Positions 34,462 through 47,976 of a stretch of 64,000 bases of DNA are shown here, piece by piece. Source of the stretch: Hirundichthys speculiger (taxonomy: Eukaryota > Chordata > Actinopteri > Beloniformes > Exocoetidae). The first letter of the stretch is position 1. Each line of letters opens with the position of its first letter. The translations under genes were made by a program, and so were the position numbers. The DNA lies in assembly GCA_018398805.1 (NCBI GenBank), contig JAGFBZ010000577.1:62001-126000 (forward strand), given 5' to 3'. Under the pieces are notes generated by a model that saw nothing but the letters and a program-made list of their open reading frames with translations, was not told the origin of the DNA and made no database searches.

Positions 34462-34590
34462 CTCCGATTGATCACGTGTCCTGGCTAGATGGCTAAGGGG
34501 ACATGCCTTTGGCTGACTGGTAATTATGCGTGACTCCCACCCGGGAGTCTAGGGATCAAACCCCGCCCGGGCCCTCAGTTGTGTCTCTTG
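34462..34590 (+). repeat. Possible tRNA-derived segment inside the Harbinger
   Basis: TGGCTAGATGGCTAAGGGG resembles a tRNA A-box region and GGGATCAAACCCC a weak B box about 65 bases later. Paired CCCGGG-containing arms lie between. It may be a decayed SINE. No cloverleaf could be drawn with confidence. Confidence 0.25.
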
Positions 34591-35639
34591 CCACAGTAAA
34601 TTATATTTATTTCACCACTTAATACACCTTAATTAATCTCCCTCCCTCTTTTAGAGTGCTTAAACTTTAAACTTAATGCAGCAGATTTAAACAATTATGT
34701 AGGTCTGACTGTCCCATTATGGATGATAAATAAAAATCACTTTAGTTTTTTGCTAAATCTATGTGAAATTAATTTAAGATTTAATATTATCTGTGATACC
34801 AATATACGTTCACCGGCCACTTTAATAGGTACCCTATCACCCTGGGGAATCTATGAATTATATTACAACATTTCACATGAAATTCCACGTCACACTGATT
34901 ATCAATATAATGGACTATTCATTTATGTTACCTGATTCAGTAAAACGCTTCTTTTATTTGAAGCGTGGGCAGATGGCCAGGGAATACTACAAACATTTTC
35001 AGCAGTTTAGTAAGAGCAAGTACAGTATTCCAGTATTCTGGCTCAGATTTTCTGCATCACCAACTAAATGCATGTAGGTTCCCACAGCAAAGAAACGCAA
35101 AGAAACGCACACCGTTTGCGCTACTGTGAGCGCACGGCTGCGTTTGGTGGCGCTGACAATATCTGGCTCTAGCAGATTACAAATGTAACGTATTCCCTCA
35201 GCTGGAAATCTCTAGCGTTCATAGAGAATATGGTCATGGGAAGCCAGCGGATCAGTCCGGTCTCTGAATACTCTCTTCCTATCCTCGCACAATCCTGGCG
35301 CTAAAGTCAACGGGATTGGGTGAAAGTAAAAGGGCGGCGCTTTTTATAGCCGATTTGAGCCTAAACTCTGCACATAACCTGCTCCGGACCAGGCTAAGTT
35401 TGCAGAGTAAGTTACCATGGTGATCTAGCCAGGTCGAAAGAGAGCCACCTTCGTGGTACCGGAAATCCTGGTTTTAGACTCAACATACCTCGCTAACCCT
35501 CTAATCTCGCTTCGTAGTATACCCCTCTGGCCTCTAATAATGACGTTTGGCGGTCGGGCTACTCCAATAACAACCACGTCAACAGTTTACAACTAACTCA
35601 CATATTGTTTTCAGTGACAGTCATTGTGAGAAACTTTAC

Positions 35640-35789
35640 CTGTAAATCTGGCTCCCTGACCAGTTTTGGTGCCAGTTCTGGTGGGCTTGACTCGCGGCCA
35701 ACAATGTCAGGTTCATCTCCAGGAGGATATGTATCCAGCTTTTTTAGTTTAGTCTTTTCCTGCGCTCTTTTTTTCCCTTTTCTTTGCAA
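35640..35789 (-). pseudogene. Exon-like remnant of the hAT element
   Basis: The minus strand encodes QRKGKKRAQEKTKLKKLDTY then PPGDEPDIVGRESSPPELAP and ends LQ|GTAAAG, a good splice donor at 35,639. The lysine-rich beginning and acidic/proline-rich continuation resemble the start of ZMYM-type hAT transposases. That is only a compositional resemblance. No further exon is recognised. Confidence 0.35.
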
Positions 35790-36213
35790 TTTGTTGCTCC
35801 AGTGACTGATGATGACGCTGATAGACAGCTGTTGATGATGATTTTACCCAAAATACATTTAGACATTTTACTGGCGATCCACTTGTAAATTTGCACATTG
35901 TAAAGTTAACTGTGAGAGTGAACATGAAGCCAGCCATGCAGCACGACATTTAATTCACTGTGTAGAAACCTACATGACCAAAGTCAGTCATACAATTTTT
36001 TGACCAACCATGACTCACTCTGGCTGGGGAAACCTATACATATAACCTCATACGTAGCGTATATTTTTCGCTGAAGTTGTTGTATCCAGTATTGCGCAAG
36101 GCGCGACTGATGCCTGAGGAGAGGCCTGTTTTTTGTCTTTCGCCGGGCCCTCCTGGGCCCGGACCGGGGGAGCACTGCCCCCCCACCCAGTCCCCCCTGA
36201 CACTCCGCGCCTG

Positions 36214-37250
36214 CTCTGCTTTCAGAGTGCAGGATTACTCGTCGTTCCTAGAATATCCAAAAGTAGATTTGGAGGATGGGCCTTCTGCTACCAGGCACCT
36301 TTAAAGAACCAGCTACCAATTTGGGTTAAGGAGGCTGAGACCACCTCCATCTCTAAAACTAAAAACAGAAAACATTTCTGTTCAGTAAAGCCTACAGTTA
36401 GACTAAAATAGATTGTGTAGGGGCTAATAGTTAGCTATAGTTATAGGAGCCAAAGCTAGAGTGGGCTCGTCTTAATCACAGCTTCGTCATAGCTATGCCT
36501 ACGCTGCAGGGGGACGCCAACATGATCTGCTGAGCCTTGTCTCCACCGCTCTTCTTCCTTTTCTTCCCTTTCTCCTCCCTTTTTCCTCCTCCAGCTCATT
36601 CCATAGTTAATTAGGGGCATCATGTTACTGTCACTGTGCTCCATTTTCTTTCCTGTCGTTAGTTTTCTGTTTTGCCCCCCCCCTTTTTTTTTTCTCTTTT
36701 CTTTCTTTTCTTTCACTGAGGTACATGCTGACTTGCAGTTCCATCCTCTGTCCATCCCAGCGTTTACCTCCACCTGTGTGTGTGGATGTGTTCAGGGTGC
36801 CGACTGGCGTGGTGATCGGCGACCTAGTCCTCTGACCATCTCACTTCAGTGCTGCTACCTGCATCTGTTTATGTATGGTCATTATATTTAGTCATTTGTG
36901 TGCTCTCCTCTCTCTGTCCTACATCCTCTCTCTGTCTTGTCTCCCCTCTCTTTTTCTTTCTGTACCCAGCTGGCCTTAGGCAGGAAGGTCCCCCCTTATG
37001 AGCCAGGTCCTGCTCCAGGTTTCTTCCTCTTAAAGTGGAGTTTTTCCTTGCCACTGTTTGGCTTAAAGGTTTTTTTTTCTCCCACTGTGGGAGTTTTATA
37101 CTTGCCATTATCCTTAATTTGGATTTAACTAATTTTAGTTAATGATATTTGCTCGGGGGTCATGCTCTGGCTCTCTGTAAAGCGCCTAGAGACAATTGAC
37201 ATTGTAACAGATGCTATACAGATAAAATTGAATTGAATTTAATTGAATTT
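36214..37250 (+). mobile_element. L2-type LINE, right part of the interrupted copy
   Basis: Continues the copy broken at 33,567: QSAGLLVVPRISKSRFGG and NQLPIWVKEAETTSISKTK (36,220-36,390). The 3' UTR follows, with pyrimidine tracts, GAGCCAGGTCCTGCTC, TTCTTCCTCTTAAAGTGGAG and the tail GACATTGTAACAGATGC.TATACAGATAAAATTG. The 3' UTR matches that of 27,905-28,757 throughout. Confidence 0.85.
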
Positions 37251-40334
<3,084 letters not shown>

Positions 40335-40693
40335 TACTTTTGGTTAAAAGCAAACTCAAGACCTACCTTTTCAGTCTAGCTTTTAACTGAATCTTACTTA
40401 TTCATTGTGTTTTTAGCCTAATTTTTATTTTATTATTTTAACTTCTTAGTCTGGGTCTTAACTGAATCTATTTTATTCATTGTATCTCTCACTATGTCTT
40501 AGACTAGTTTTAATTGAATTTTATTTATTTATTTAATCTTTATTTATCTTTATTTATCTATTTTATCTTTTATCTGGTCATTTGTGTTTATTGTTTCCTG
40601 TATTGTTTGTATGTAAAGCACTCTGAGCTGCTCCTGTTTGCATGAAAAGTGCTCTATAAATAAAGTCTGATTGATTGATTGATTGGTTGGTTA
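40335..40693 (+). mobile_element. Second L2-type LINE family, 3' end only
   Basis: Starts with a segment encoding KANSRPTFSV-like sequence (pattern LK.RLKTYLFSLAF, here in decayed form). After a T-rich UTR it ends TGTAAAGCACTCTGAGCTGC, AAAAGTGCTCTATAAATAAAG and a (TTGA)n tail. This is a distinct but related tail to the AATTG-tailed L2 copies. Strongly 5'-truncated. Confidence 0.65.
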
Positions 40694-41042
40694 TCTTAAC
40701 TGCTGCATTCTGGGCTTTTGGAAGTTACCAAAACTTCCAGTCTTGAATGCCACAATTCAAAACTCCCATTGATTCGGAACGGGCTGATGTAGCACAAGGG
40801 CAAGGACAAAATAGAAAGAATGTTAATGTGTTGAACCTCATGAGAAATTTCGGACTATGTTTACATCATTTCGACAAGGAAAAGATCAACACTGACTCTG
40901 AGCTGAGTGGTGATCCTGTCTACTTTGCCTGGAATAACTGGAAGAAGTCATCGCATTGAAATGCACATTGAAATGTGTGATTTTTGCCTCCTTACATGTA
41001 ATATTCCACAGCAGGGTAGCCGCTATTTCTATAAACACTCAC

Positions 41043-42015
41043 ACCTGTCAAGTATCCCGTTTTGGCCGGGAAAGTCCCGTATTTTACTCTTCTCTCCCTC
41101 GGTCCTCCCGTATTAGTATTTTCCTGTAAATCTCATGTATTTTAACCTGCGTTATTAAAAAATAACAATACCGCATCGGGCGGTGTAAAAAAAAAAAAAA
41201 AACATTTCCAATCTGACATCTGTCACTTGCCTCGTGATAACTGCCACAGCAGTAGCCACTACAGGTACTGTAGGTGGTAGATGTCACAAGGTTAGTGTGT
41301 GACATCCGATGAGTGACAGAGCGCAAAGAAAAAAAAAGCTTGTTACGGAGAATAGGATGTCGTTAGACAACAGAACTGTTAGCGCTCTTCTCTCATGTAA
41401 AATGAACTACTCCGGACCAGTCCACAAATACACTCCTTTCAAAACAGTCATAAAGAATTCAAAGTCTGCAACAAATGAGTACAACAAGTCATTAAAAGAG
41501 TAAAGAAAAGTCACGTGAAATGAGATGAAAAACTGTAGAAGAAGAGCAATATGAAATGAAAACAATGTGTGGAATGAAAATCAAAATGTAAATGTAAATA
41601 CAAGCAATGTTAAATGAACAAAAAATATGCAAATCCCTTCAAATAAATACTCTACATATATACTCCTTTCGTGTTTTCATTTAGGCTATAATGAATGTTG
41701 ACATCATGTCAACGTGGCTTTATGCACAGCTGCACTACTTCCTGAACTTCAGCCAGCTGCTTTGTTTCCTGTGTGCCATTAATTGATAAACTGATTAATC
41801 CAGGTGTGTCTGATCTCACAGCAATGGTCAGACACACCTGGATTGATCAGTTTGTCCAATAATGGCACACAGGAAACAAAAGAGCTGACTGAAGTAGTGT
41901 AGCTGTGATTTTAGCTTTTTTGTACACCAAAAATGTAAGAGATACTGGAGCTTGGTTGGGATGGTGGGACTGCTTACGGATTTTCCCTTATTTTCAAATC
42001 CAAAACTTGACAGGT
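41043..42015. mobile_element. Inverted-terminus MITE-like element with long internal hairpin
   Basis: Left end ACCTGTCAAGTATCCCG and, from the right, ACCTGTCAAGTTTTGG. Ends are 11 bp identical. Inside, 41,728-41,913 is a long imperfect inverted repeat. No 8-bp or other target duplication could be matched, so the superfamily (hAT suspected from the ends) is not established. No coding capacity. Confidence 0.5.
41728..41913. repeat. Long imperfect inverted repeat
   Basis: Arms of about 80 bp run from ACAGCTGCACTACTTC through CCAGGTGTGTCTGA. They return from TCAGACACACCTGG to GAAGTAGTGTAGCTGT, with roughly 90% identity and a loop of about 18 bases. Confidence 0.8.
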
Positions 42016-42833
42016 ATGTAAATACTACTAGTTAGCTAAAAGTTAAGAAAGAATATGATACTGGCTCAATATTTGTCAATTTGCAATGTTAATACAGTTG
42101 ATTAGATAATTACAGTGTGAATGGACTTATATTTTCAACAGAGTGTGTCAGTGCAAAATGAAAACGTTTGAAAGTACTTGAAAAAAAGGCATGTCAAGGC
42201 AGGTCCCTTCATCATTCTTCCACCGTCATGCTTGATAGTTGGATGAAGTGCTGGTGCTGATATACTGTGTGTATGACACAACTCAACTTTGGTGTTTTCT
42301 GTCTGAATATTCTCACAGTTTAATCTTTTGATGATATGCAACTTTGCAAACCTAGGTTGTGCTTCTTTGCTCTTTTTAGAGAGAAAATTAAATCAGTATA
42401 TCTAACATTTAACATGCAAAGGCCTGAGGGTTGAAAATATAGCTCTTGGGTTTTTGCAGTTTCATCTGATACTGCAGTTAACTTGCTGAGACATCCACTC
42501 CTGAGACGATTGGCAACCGCCTTGTTTTCCACATGTGAAAAATCTTTCTGATTGTAGAATCATGAACTCTAAATAGTGCTCTTATAACTGTTCCCAAATT
42601 GATGCACAGCAACAAGTGCTTCTGTAAAAGCATCACTGATGATGTTTCTCCTTGAAAATGGGTTAACAAACAAATTAAACTTTCACACACACACAAAAAA
42701 AAAAATTTAAGTGCATTTGATTGGCAGCACCTGACAGCTGTTCTTAGGAATGTACTTTGACTTTCTCACACTCCTGCATTTTTTTTTAATCTAAGGTCAG
42801 ATAAACCTAATTTTAAGGCCCAGTATGGATCAG

Positions 42834-42835
<2 letters not shown>
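42016..42835. other. Non-coding, possible Tc1-like scrap
   Basis: No element delimited. The wording around 42,200-42,700 is reminiscent of decayed DNA transposon sequence but no motif is certain. Confidence 0.3.

Positions 42836-42870
<35 letters not shown>
42836..42870 (+). repeat. (TA)n microsatellite
   Basis: Abuts the MITE copy 3, whose TA target duplication is therefore embedded in the TA run. Confidence 0.9.
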
Positions 42871-42873
<3 letters not shown>

Positions 42874-43220
42874 TCATGGAAAAAATGATTAGACCACCCT
42901 TGTTTTCTTCAGTTTCTTGTTCATTTTAATGCCTGGTACAACTAAAGGTACATTTGTTTGGACAAACATAACGATAACCACAAAGATTGCTCATAAGAGT
43001 TTTATTTAAGAGCTGATATCTTATCATTTTCCATGGTTTTCTTGATTATAACCTAAATCACTTAAGTTTTTACATCAATAGCTATGGTGTTGTACTGCCA
43101 AAAACACTGCTTTCTTTTCTGTCTGTTTTAGTCACATGATGACGTTTAGTGGTACCAGGTATTAAAATGAACAAGAAAGTGAAGAAAAAATGGTGGTCTA
43201 ATAATTTTTTCCATGACTTG
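42871..43220 (+). mobile_element. TA-flanked Tc1/mariner-type MITE, copy 3
   Basis: CAGTCATGGAAAAAATGATT to the near-inverted end ATTTTTTCCATGACTTG, flanked by TA. Almost identical to copies 1 and 2 but lacks about 16 bp (TATGCATTTAGTGTT) present in both. Confidence 0.85.
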
Positions 43221-44982
43221 TATGTGTGTTTTCTTTTCTTTTAATATCCTGATATGTTAAATAATAGAAGAGGATGTACTTTCTTTTTCCATGTCTGTCT
43301 ATTACTCACACACACACACACACATATACAAAACACGTATCTTCTGTAATCCCGAAACCCCCTGTGTGTCTCAATATCACGCTGCCCCTGAGAACAACTG
43401 GCTAAATGTTGGCAGTGAGGCTACTTTGATTTCCAATTTCCAGTCAAATTGAAGAGCACTAAAATCGCCAGTCTTGCACAATTTGCTTGATTACATGTTT
43501 CATTTGTGAGCTATAGTTTCTTCTCAGCAGGGAATTATTCTTGATGTCTAAATTTGCATCATTTACATGTTGCTGAGTGCTCTCCCATCGAGTTATTACT
43601 GCAAGCACCAGCCTTGCTACAAAATGAGCTAGTATTTTCCCACAGAACCAAGCGTTTTATCATCATCGTGCCATATCTGTGTTAAATGTATCAACTATAG
43701 TAGTATTTATCCAAACATCTACATGATTCAGCTGCAAATATAGTAGAAAAAGAGATGTTGGTTGATAGATATTAGACTTTGTCAAATTGCTTTAAAACCC
43801 ACAGATTTTTTATAAGTTCCATGGAGCAACAGTGCAAATAATACTGATTAAAGCACAAATGCAGATTCTACTATCTAAGTTGGAAAATCAGCTGTATGAA
43901 AGATAAATTGAAAAATCAATTAATGTTAATTCTCAAGGATAAAGCAACAGTACATTAATAGGTTATGGAGAAGCCTTTGAAATCCAGCTCCTTTAATCTA
44001 TCTACTCACAATGTGCTCCTTTTCCTGTTGTAGTGCAGCACACCCCCATCCTTCCTTCATTTCTCTAGCCTGGGGAGCCTGAGTGTCTCCAGAGGCTTCC
44101 ACTTCAGCACAAAAGTGGCATTAATGAACTCTTTAGCCTGCACATTGCTCTCAGGAAAAGTACAAGAAAAAATACTTCTGATGCTTTGTTTTTTTCTTTT
44201 GATTTAAAAAAAAAATGATCAGAGACATTCCTGAGTCACTAATTTCTGCCAGTAAAAGGAACATTTTGACTGTTTTATCCCTACAGAGTTGGGGAAATAG
44301 CAGGAGTGAGGCATAAAGAGAAAGATCATTCTGCTTTGACTGTCAGATACGGAGAATGGCGGGACGTGAATGAGCCTGGGGCCCCGCACTCTGGATTCTC
44401 TTTATAGCTCTGCCATCCCATGTAAAAAGGAATTTTGAATGTAGCTCCTACATATTTAATATGCAACTTGTTTCACAGATGTTTCTCCAGACATTTTCTG
44501 CCTCATAAAACAGGTTATATTATTTTTTAATAAGCCAACATCTCCTGTTGTTATGAAGATACGTTGTAAAGCCCATCAGGGCTGCTTTGATGTGAATGCT
44601 GACAGATATATCCATAAGCTGGAATGACAGGGAAAACGGAAGGCTTACGTGCAACTTTTGTGTGTAGAAGTGCATGATGTAGATTTTCAGTGGAAGTCAG
44701 ATCACTTGAATGTAGGGATGTCAAGAAAACCATTACTCTAGTCTGAAGTTTGTCAAAACTCTGGAAGGAATATGTTTCCTGTTTGATACTTCCATAGCTA
44801 GGTTAGCTACTATGAGAACTGAAAAGACAATAACAATAACTTTTGGAATGAGATAGATAATCAGGGACACTTACAGAGAACCATAAGCCAATGTGAAAAC
44901 CTTGTTGACAAGCATTTCAAAACAAAGGAACCTTAGTAGTTCAGTGATCGCAAGCCTGAAAGCTTCCAGGGTGTAATTCTAT
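43221..44982. other. Non-coding, nothing recognised
   Basis: Contains (CA)n at 43,307-43,323. No coding or element signal. Confidence 0.5.
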
Positions 44983-45159
44983 GGGCCTGATTTACTAAGA
45001 TCCTAAATAAAGAGTACTAAATTGCGTGTGCACTGAAAAAGTTTGCGCGTGCTGTTGTTGTGTGTTTTGCGGGTGATCAACTAAGAATGCTCGCGCAATT
45101 GATAACGGGTGCAAACCGCAGTATTTAAATGAGGTGTTGCGTGTCTTACGGTTTGCGCC

Positions 45160-45489
45160 ATGGAGAGTCTGGATGGAAAGCAGGATAGACGCAAGCGCAA
45201 AATGAAATTTGACGAGTTGGAGTTAGAGATATTAGTGGAAGAGGCAAATAAACACATTCATGAACTACAGCAAAGAAATTTAAACATCACCAAAAGAAAC
45301 GCAATATGGGAGAAAATCTGCGATAGAATAAATGCAGTTGGTAAGACAAAAAGAACGGCAGATGAGGTTAAAAGAAGGTGGCAAGATATAAGGCAAAGAA
45401 CTAAAGAAAAAGTGGCCTTTAATAAAACTTCGGCAAACAAGACAGACAGGTGGAGGGCCTGCGGAAGAGATGCCTCTAACCAGCATTGA
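45160..45489 (+). pseudogene. Harbinger Myb/SANT-like DNA-binding protein, frameshifted
   Basis: From the ATG at 45,160: MESLDGKQDRRKRKMKFDEL, then LELEILVEEANKHIHELQQR, WEKICDRINAVGKTKRTADE and VKRRWQDIRQRTKEKVAFNK. This is a Myb/SANT-like (trihelix-type) domain of about 80 residues with the expected spaced tryptophans (IWEKI, RRWQDI). This accessory protein binds Harbinger ends. Near residue 94 the frame is shifted by a direct repeat GACAGACA at 45,441-45,448. With only one GACA the next codons would read KTGGGPAEEMPLTSIEEQ-like sequence, and that frame does stay open in the overlapping +1 frame to about 45,600. Hence a four-base duplication has broken the gene. Confidence 0.7.
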
Positions 45490-45663
45490 GCAGCAGGTGC
45501 AGCTCACCTTCTGCGAGGAGCAGATAACAGATAACTGGGATACGGGGTATGACACGCTAGAGCCAACTGCAGAACAAGGTAGGCGCACAATAAGAAACAC
45601 TTTTTTCTCCATGAAAACACGTGATTTATTTATTATCACAAATAAAAAAATGAATGTGCCTCC

Positions 45664-46561
45664 CAGTGTTTCCACTAGAAAAAATTGGCACCGGACAATG
45701 TGACCGGCAGGTTTTCAATTTACCGGACAAATGTTTGAAATTCCGGTCACATAGGCTATATGAATTTATTGAGGTTAAAAATAAATCATATGCAGTAGTA
45801 CGATATCAATGCAAGTCATTTAATAGTGTTTTTATTGAAAAACAGGCTATTTCAAATAAAATAAGTCCCGTCAATTGACTCACGAGCGTAACTTAAAAAA
45901 ATAAATAAATAAATATTGCAGAAGCTCGCGCTCTTCTGACTCCGCTGCGCTGTTTTAATGCGGTTCTGCAGAGGGAAACCTCTCTCTGCTGGCACACTGG
46001 AGACAGGGATCAGCAGGCTATCTTGGCCAGTTGAGCCCACTCGGGGTAGATTTCACTGAAATCCCCGATGAGAACTTCACAGGCCGTTGAGAAGTTCAAG
46101 CCTCCATAACCGCGGAGCGCTGTCATGATGGAGATGCGTCTCTGCGCGCACCTGTGGCATCAATGAGTGGAGCTGTGGCTGGAGCCGACTCGTCCTCACA
46201 CACTACTCATTTGTAAAAAAAGTATATGTTTTTTCATAAAATCCATCCATCCATCCATCCATCCATCCATCCATCCATCCATCCATTAGCTTCCGCTTAT
46301 CCGAAGTCGGGTCGCTGGGCCAGCAGCTTCAGCAGAGAGGTCCAGACCTCCCTCCCCCCGGCCGCTTCCACCAGCTCCTCTGGGAGAATCCCGAGGCGTT
46401 TTTCATAAAATGATGTGGAAATAACCCATTTTATTACAACTGAAATTGTGCTTGGGAGGAGTATTTTCACCGGACATTTTGACCGGAGAGATTATAAAAT
46501 CCCGGACTTCTGCATATTTTACCAGACAAAGTCCAGCAATTACCAGACAACGGAAACCCTG
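45664..46561. mobile_element. hAT-type non-autonomous element inside the Harbinger
   Basis: An exact 8-bp duplication GTGCCTCC flanks it (45,656-45,663 and 46,562-46,569). Ends are CAGTGTTTCCACT and, from the right, CAGGGTTTCCGTT. Both ends carry repeated ACCGGACA/GACCGG motifs. No transposase frame is found. A LINE fragment with its own duplication interrupts it. Confidence 0.85.
46243..46398 (-). mobile_element. 5'-truncated LINE inserted in the hAT element
   Basis: Flanked by a 13-bp duplication TTTTTCATAAAAT (46,230-46,242 and 46,399-46,411). Tail (GGAT)n on the minus strand, then coding-derived sequence GAAGTCGGGTCGCTGG and CCAGACCTCCCTCCCC. On the minus strand this corresponds to the common fish LINE C-terminus PEEL.E..G.REVW.SLL. 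Only about 156 bp was inserted. Same family as the fragment at 21,895-22,135. Confidence 0.85.
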
Positions 46562-47136
46562 GTGCCTCCTGTGGCAACCTTTTGCTGAATAATACTTGAT
46601 TTAACATTCAAATAAAATATTTCTCCTTTTGCATGTGCAAAAAAATTTACACGAGTCCGAAAGACTCTCTCTCTGCGTATTCTTTGATTTTGGCGATGTC
46701 GCCTCCTTGCCACAATAACAGCAGCCATCAGTGCGTAATGCTGGGCAGATTAGCAACTTCCTTTCGAACGTATTAAATACAGACGCAATCACAATCCCCG
46801 CAATTACTTTCAGGGTTGGTAAATCTCATTGCGTGTGGTAAATGAACCTATTTGCATTTTCCCCTCCCAGTATTTAGCGCTTTCTGGCGGGTACGCCCCA
46901 TATTGATTATTCATCAGGGTAAAAGTACTAAATGAACAGCGTGTGCTATTTTGCTCATTTGAGAGGCGCAGTCCTCTTTGCACGCGGTTAGTAGATCAGC
47001 TTGCACATTGGTTTGCGGGTGGTGTCAAGTTTGCACACGTTTTTACGCACGCAAACCTTTAGTAAATCAGGCCCTATGAGTGTAGAATTAAAAAATCTGG
47101 GATGTCTAAGAAAGAGGGGCTTAATGTCCTTCTGAG

Positions 47137-47181
47137 TTCATCCTCGCTAATTATGTTGCACAATTGCAAAGCGAGGATGAA
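47137..47181. repeat. Nested perfect hairpin
   Basis: Outer arms TTCATCCTCGCT and AGCGAGGATGAA (12 bp). Inner arms TTGCA and TGCAA around CAAT lie within the loop. Confidence 0.75.
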
Positions 47182-47956
47182 AAGGTGAATATGATCCTAG
47201 TTCATGCACATTCAAGGCTTTATTAAGCAGATCATGAGGAGGCTGGCCACAGGTTTACTGATCCAGAATTGGTCTGGGCTGCCAGAGCTTCTACTCACTG
47301 TATGATTTTGGGCTGTCGCAGATGAAAGATCAACACTGTGAAAGAAGCGTGGGGATATTTTTAGTCTTTGGCCATAATCGGCAGTCCTACATCCTACATC
47401 CTACATCATAAGTGGTTTGATGACAACCATCACATTGGTCTTGTGACCAAAGACAGCCTGATATCAATTTCTGACAGTGTCAGAAATCCAACGCCTCCTC
47501 TACTTACAAAGTTGGCCTCTTCTCCTATACCATGACCAGGAACACATTCTTCTCCTTTGAAGCTTTTTTAAAAAGCATTTTCTGCCCGATCTCTGCATCA
47601 GTAGTAACCTAGGATTCAATAGGGCTTATCTTCATACAGTCTTCGCGTACCATTCTTGACTTCGTGCCCAAGACTGAGCAAATGCAAATCGTATAGTGTG
47701 AGATGTTAAGACCTAATACGACTCCAGAAACCGTGCAGTGTACAGGAGCCCTTAGACATAAATTCATGAAAATGAACTTACATGAATGACTGTAAATGTC
47801 TCAGTTCATCTTCTGTCATCCAGGATCTCAGTAGCTAAATATAAAGGATGTGATGACCTACTATTTTGGCTTGCTGGTTTGTAATGTTTTCTTCTGGCAC
47901 ATGCTTAAAGTGGGTCGTGTGAGGATATGCTGCACGTGAGATGTGGGAGTGGTTAC

Positions 47957-47976
47957 GGCTACAGTATAAAAGCAAG
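47957..47976 (+). promoter_or_regulatory. TATA-box-like promoter, possible LTR U3/R
   Basis: ACAGTATAAAAGCAAG, with a GC-mixed region upstream. Polyadenylation-type AATAAA signals lie about 275 and 385 bases downstream (48,234 and 48,341). This is the order expected in an LTR. No paired LTR or target duplication was found. Confidence 0.25.

Larger units (their letters stand above)
34060..35526 (+). mobile_element. PIF/Harbinger-type element, transposase lost
   Basis: Terminal inverted repeats AGGGGTGTACTACGAAGCAAG and, from the right, AGGGGTATACTACGAAGCGAG lie between CTG on both sides (34,057-34,059 and 35,527-35,529), a 3-bp duplication. The only coding remnant is the first exon of the Myb/SANT-like accessory protein. 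No HARBI1-type DDE nuclease is recognisable. It lies inside the hAT element at 33,568-36,213. Confidence 0.75.
33568..36213 (-). mobile_element. hAT-type element inserted in L2, itself split by a Harbinger
   Basis: The L2 sequence is interrupted between CTCTGCTC (33,560-33,567) and CTCTGCTT (36,214-36,221), an 8-bp target duplication with one mismatch, as for hAT. The ends are CAGCAGCGGAGCATGTCA and, from the right, CAGGCGCGGAGTGTCA, followed by G-rich sequence on both sides. One exon-like minus-strand segment is present (35,640-35,789). No hAT catalytic or dimerisation region is left, so this copy is non-autonomous. Confidence 0.7.
44983..47074 (+). mobile_element. PIF/Harbinger-type element containing a nested hAT and LINE
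   Basis: The left end is GGGCCTGATTTACTAAG. From the right the end reads GGGCCTGATTTACTAAAGG. TAT flanks both ends (44,980-44,982 and 47,075-47,077). Subterminal sequence is rich in CGCGCA/TTTGCG motifs on both sides. The coding remnant is a Myb/SANT-like protein at 45,160. No nuclease gene is recognisable. Its 3' half is interrupted by a hAT element at 45,664-46,561. Without the insertions the element would be about 1.2 kb. Confidence 0.8.

Noticed and set aside
45160..45489. Treating the Myb/SANT-like frame as a host transcription factor
   Set aside because: It lies within Harbinger terminal repeats with a TAT duplication and matches the accessory protein of such elements.
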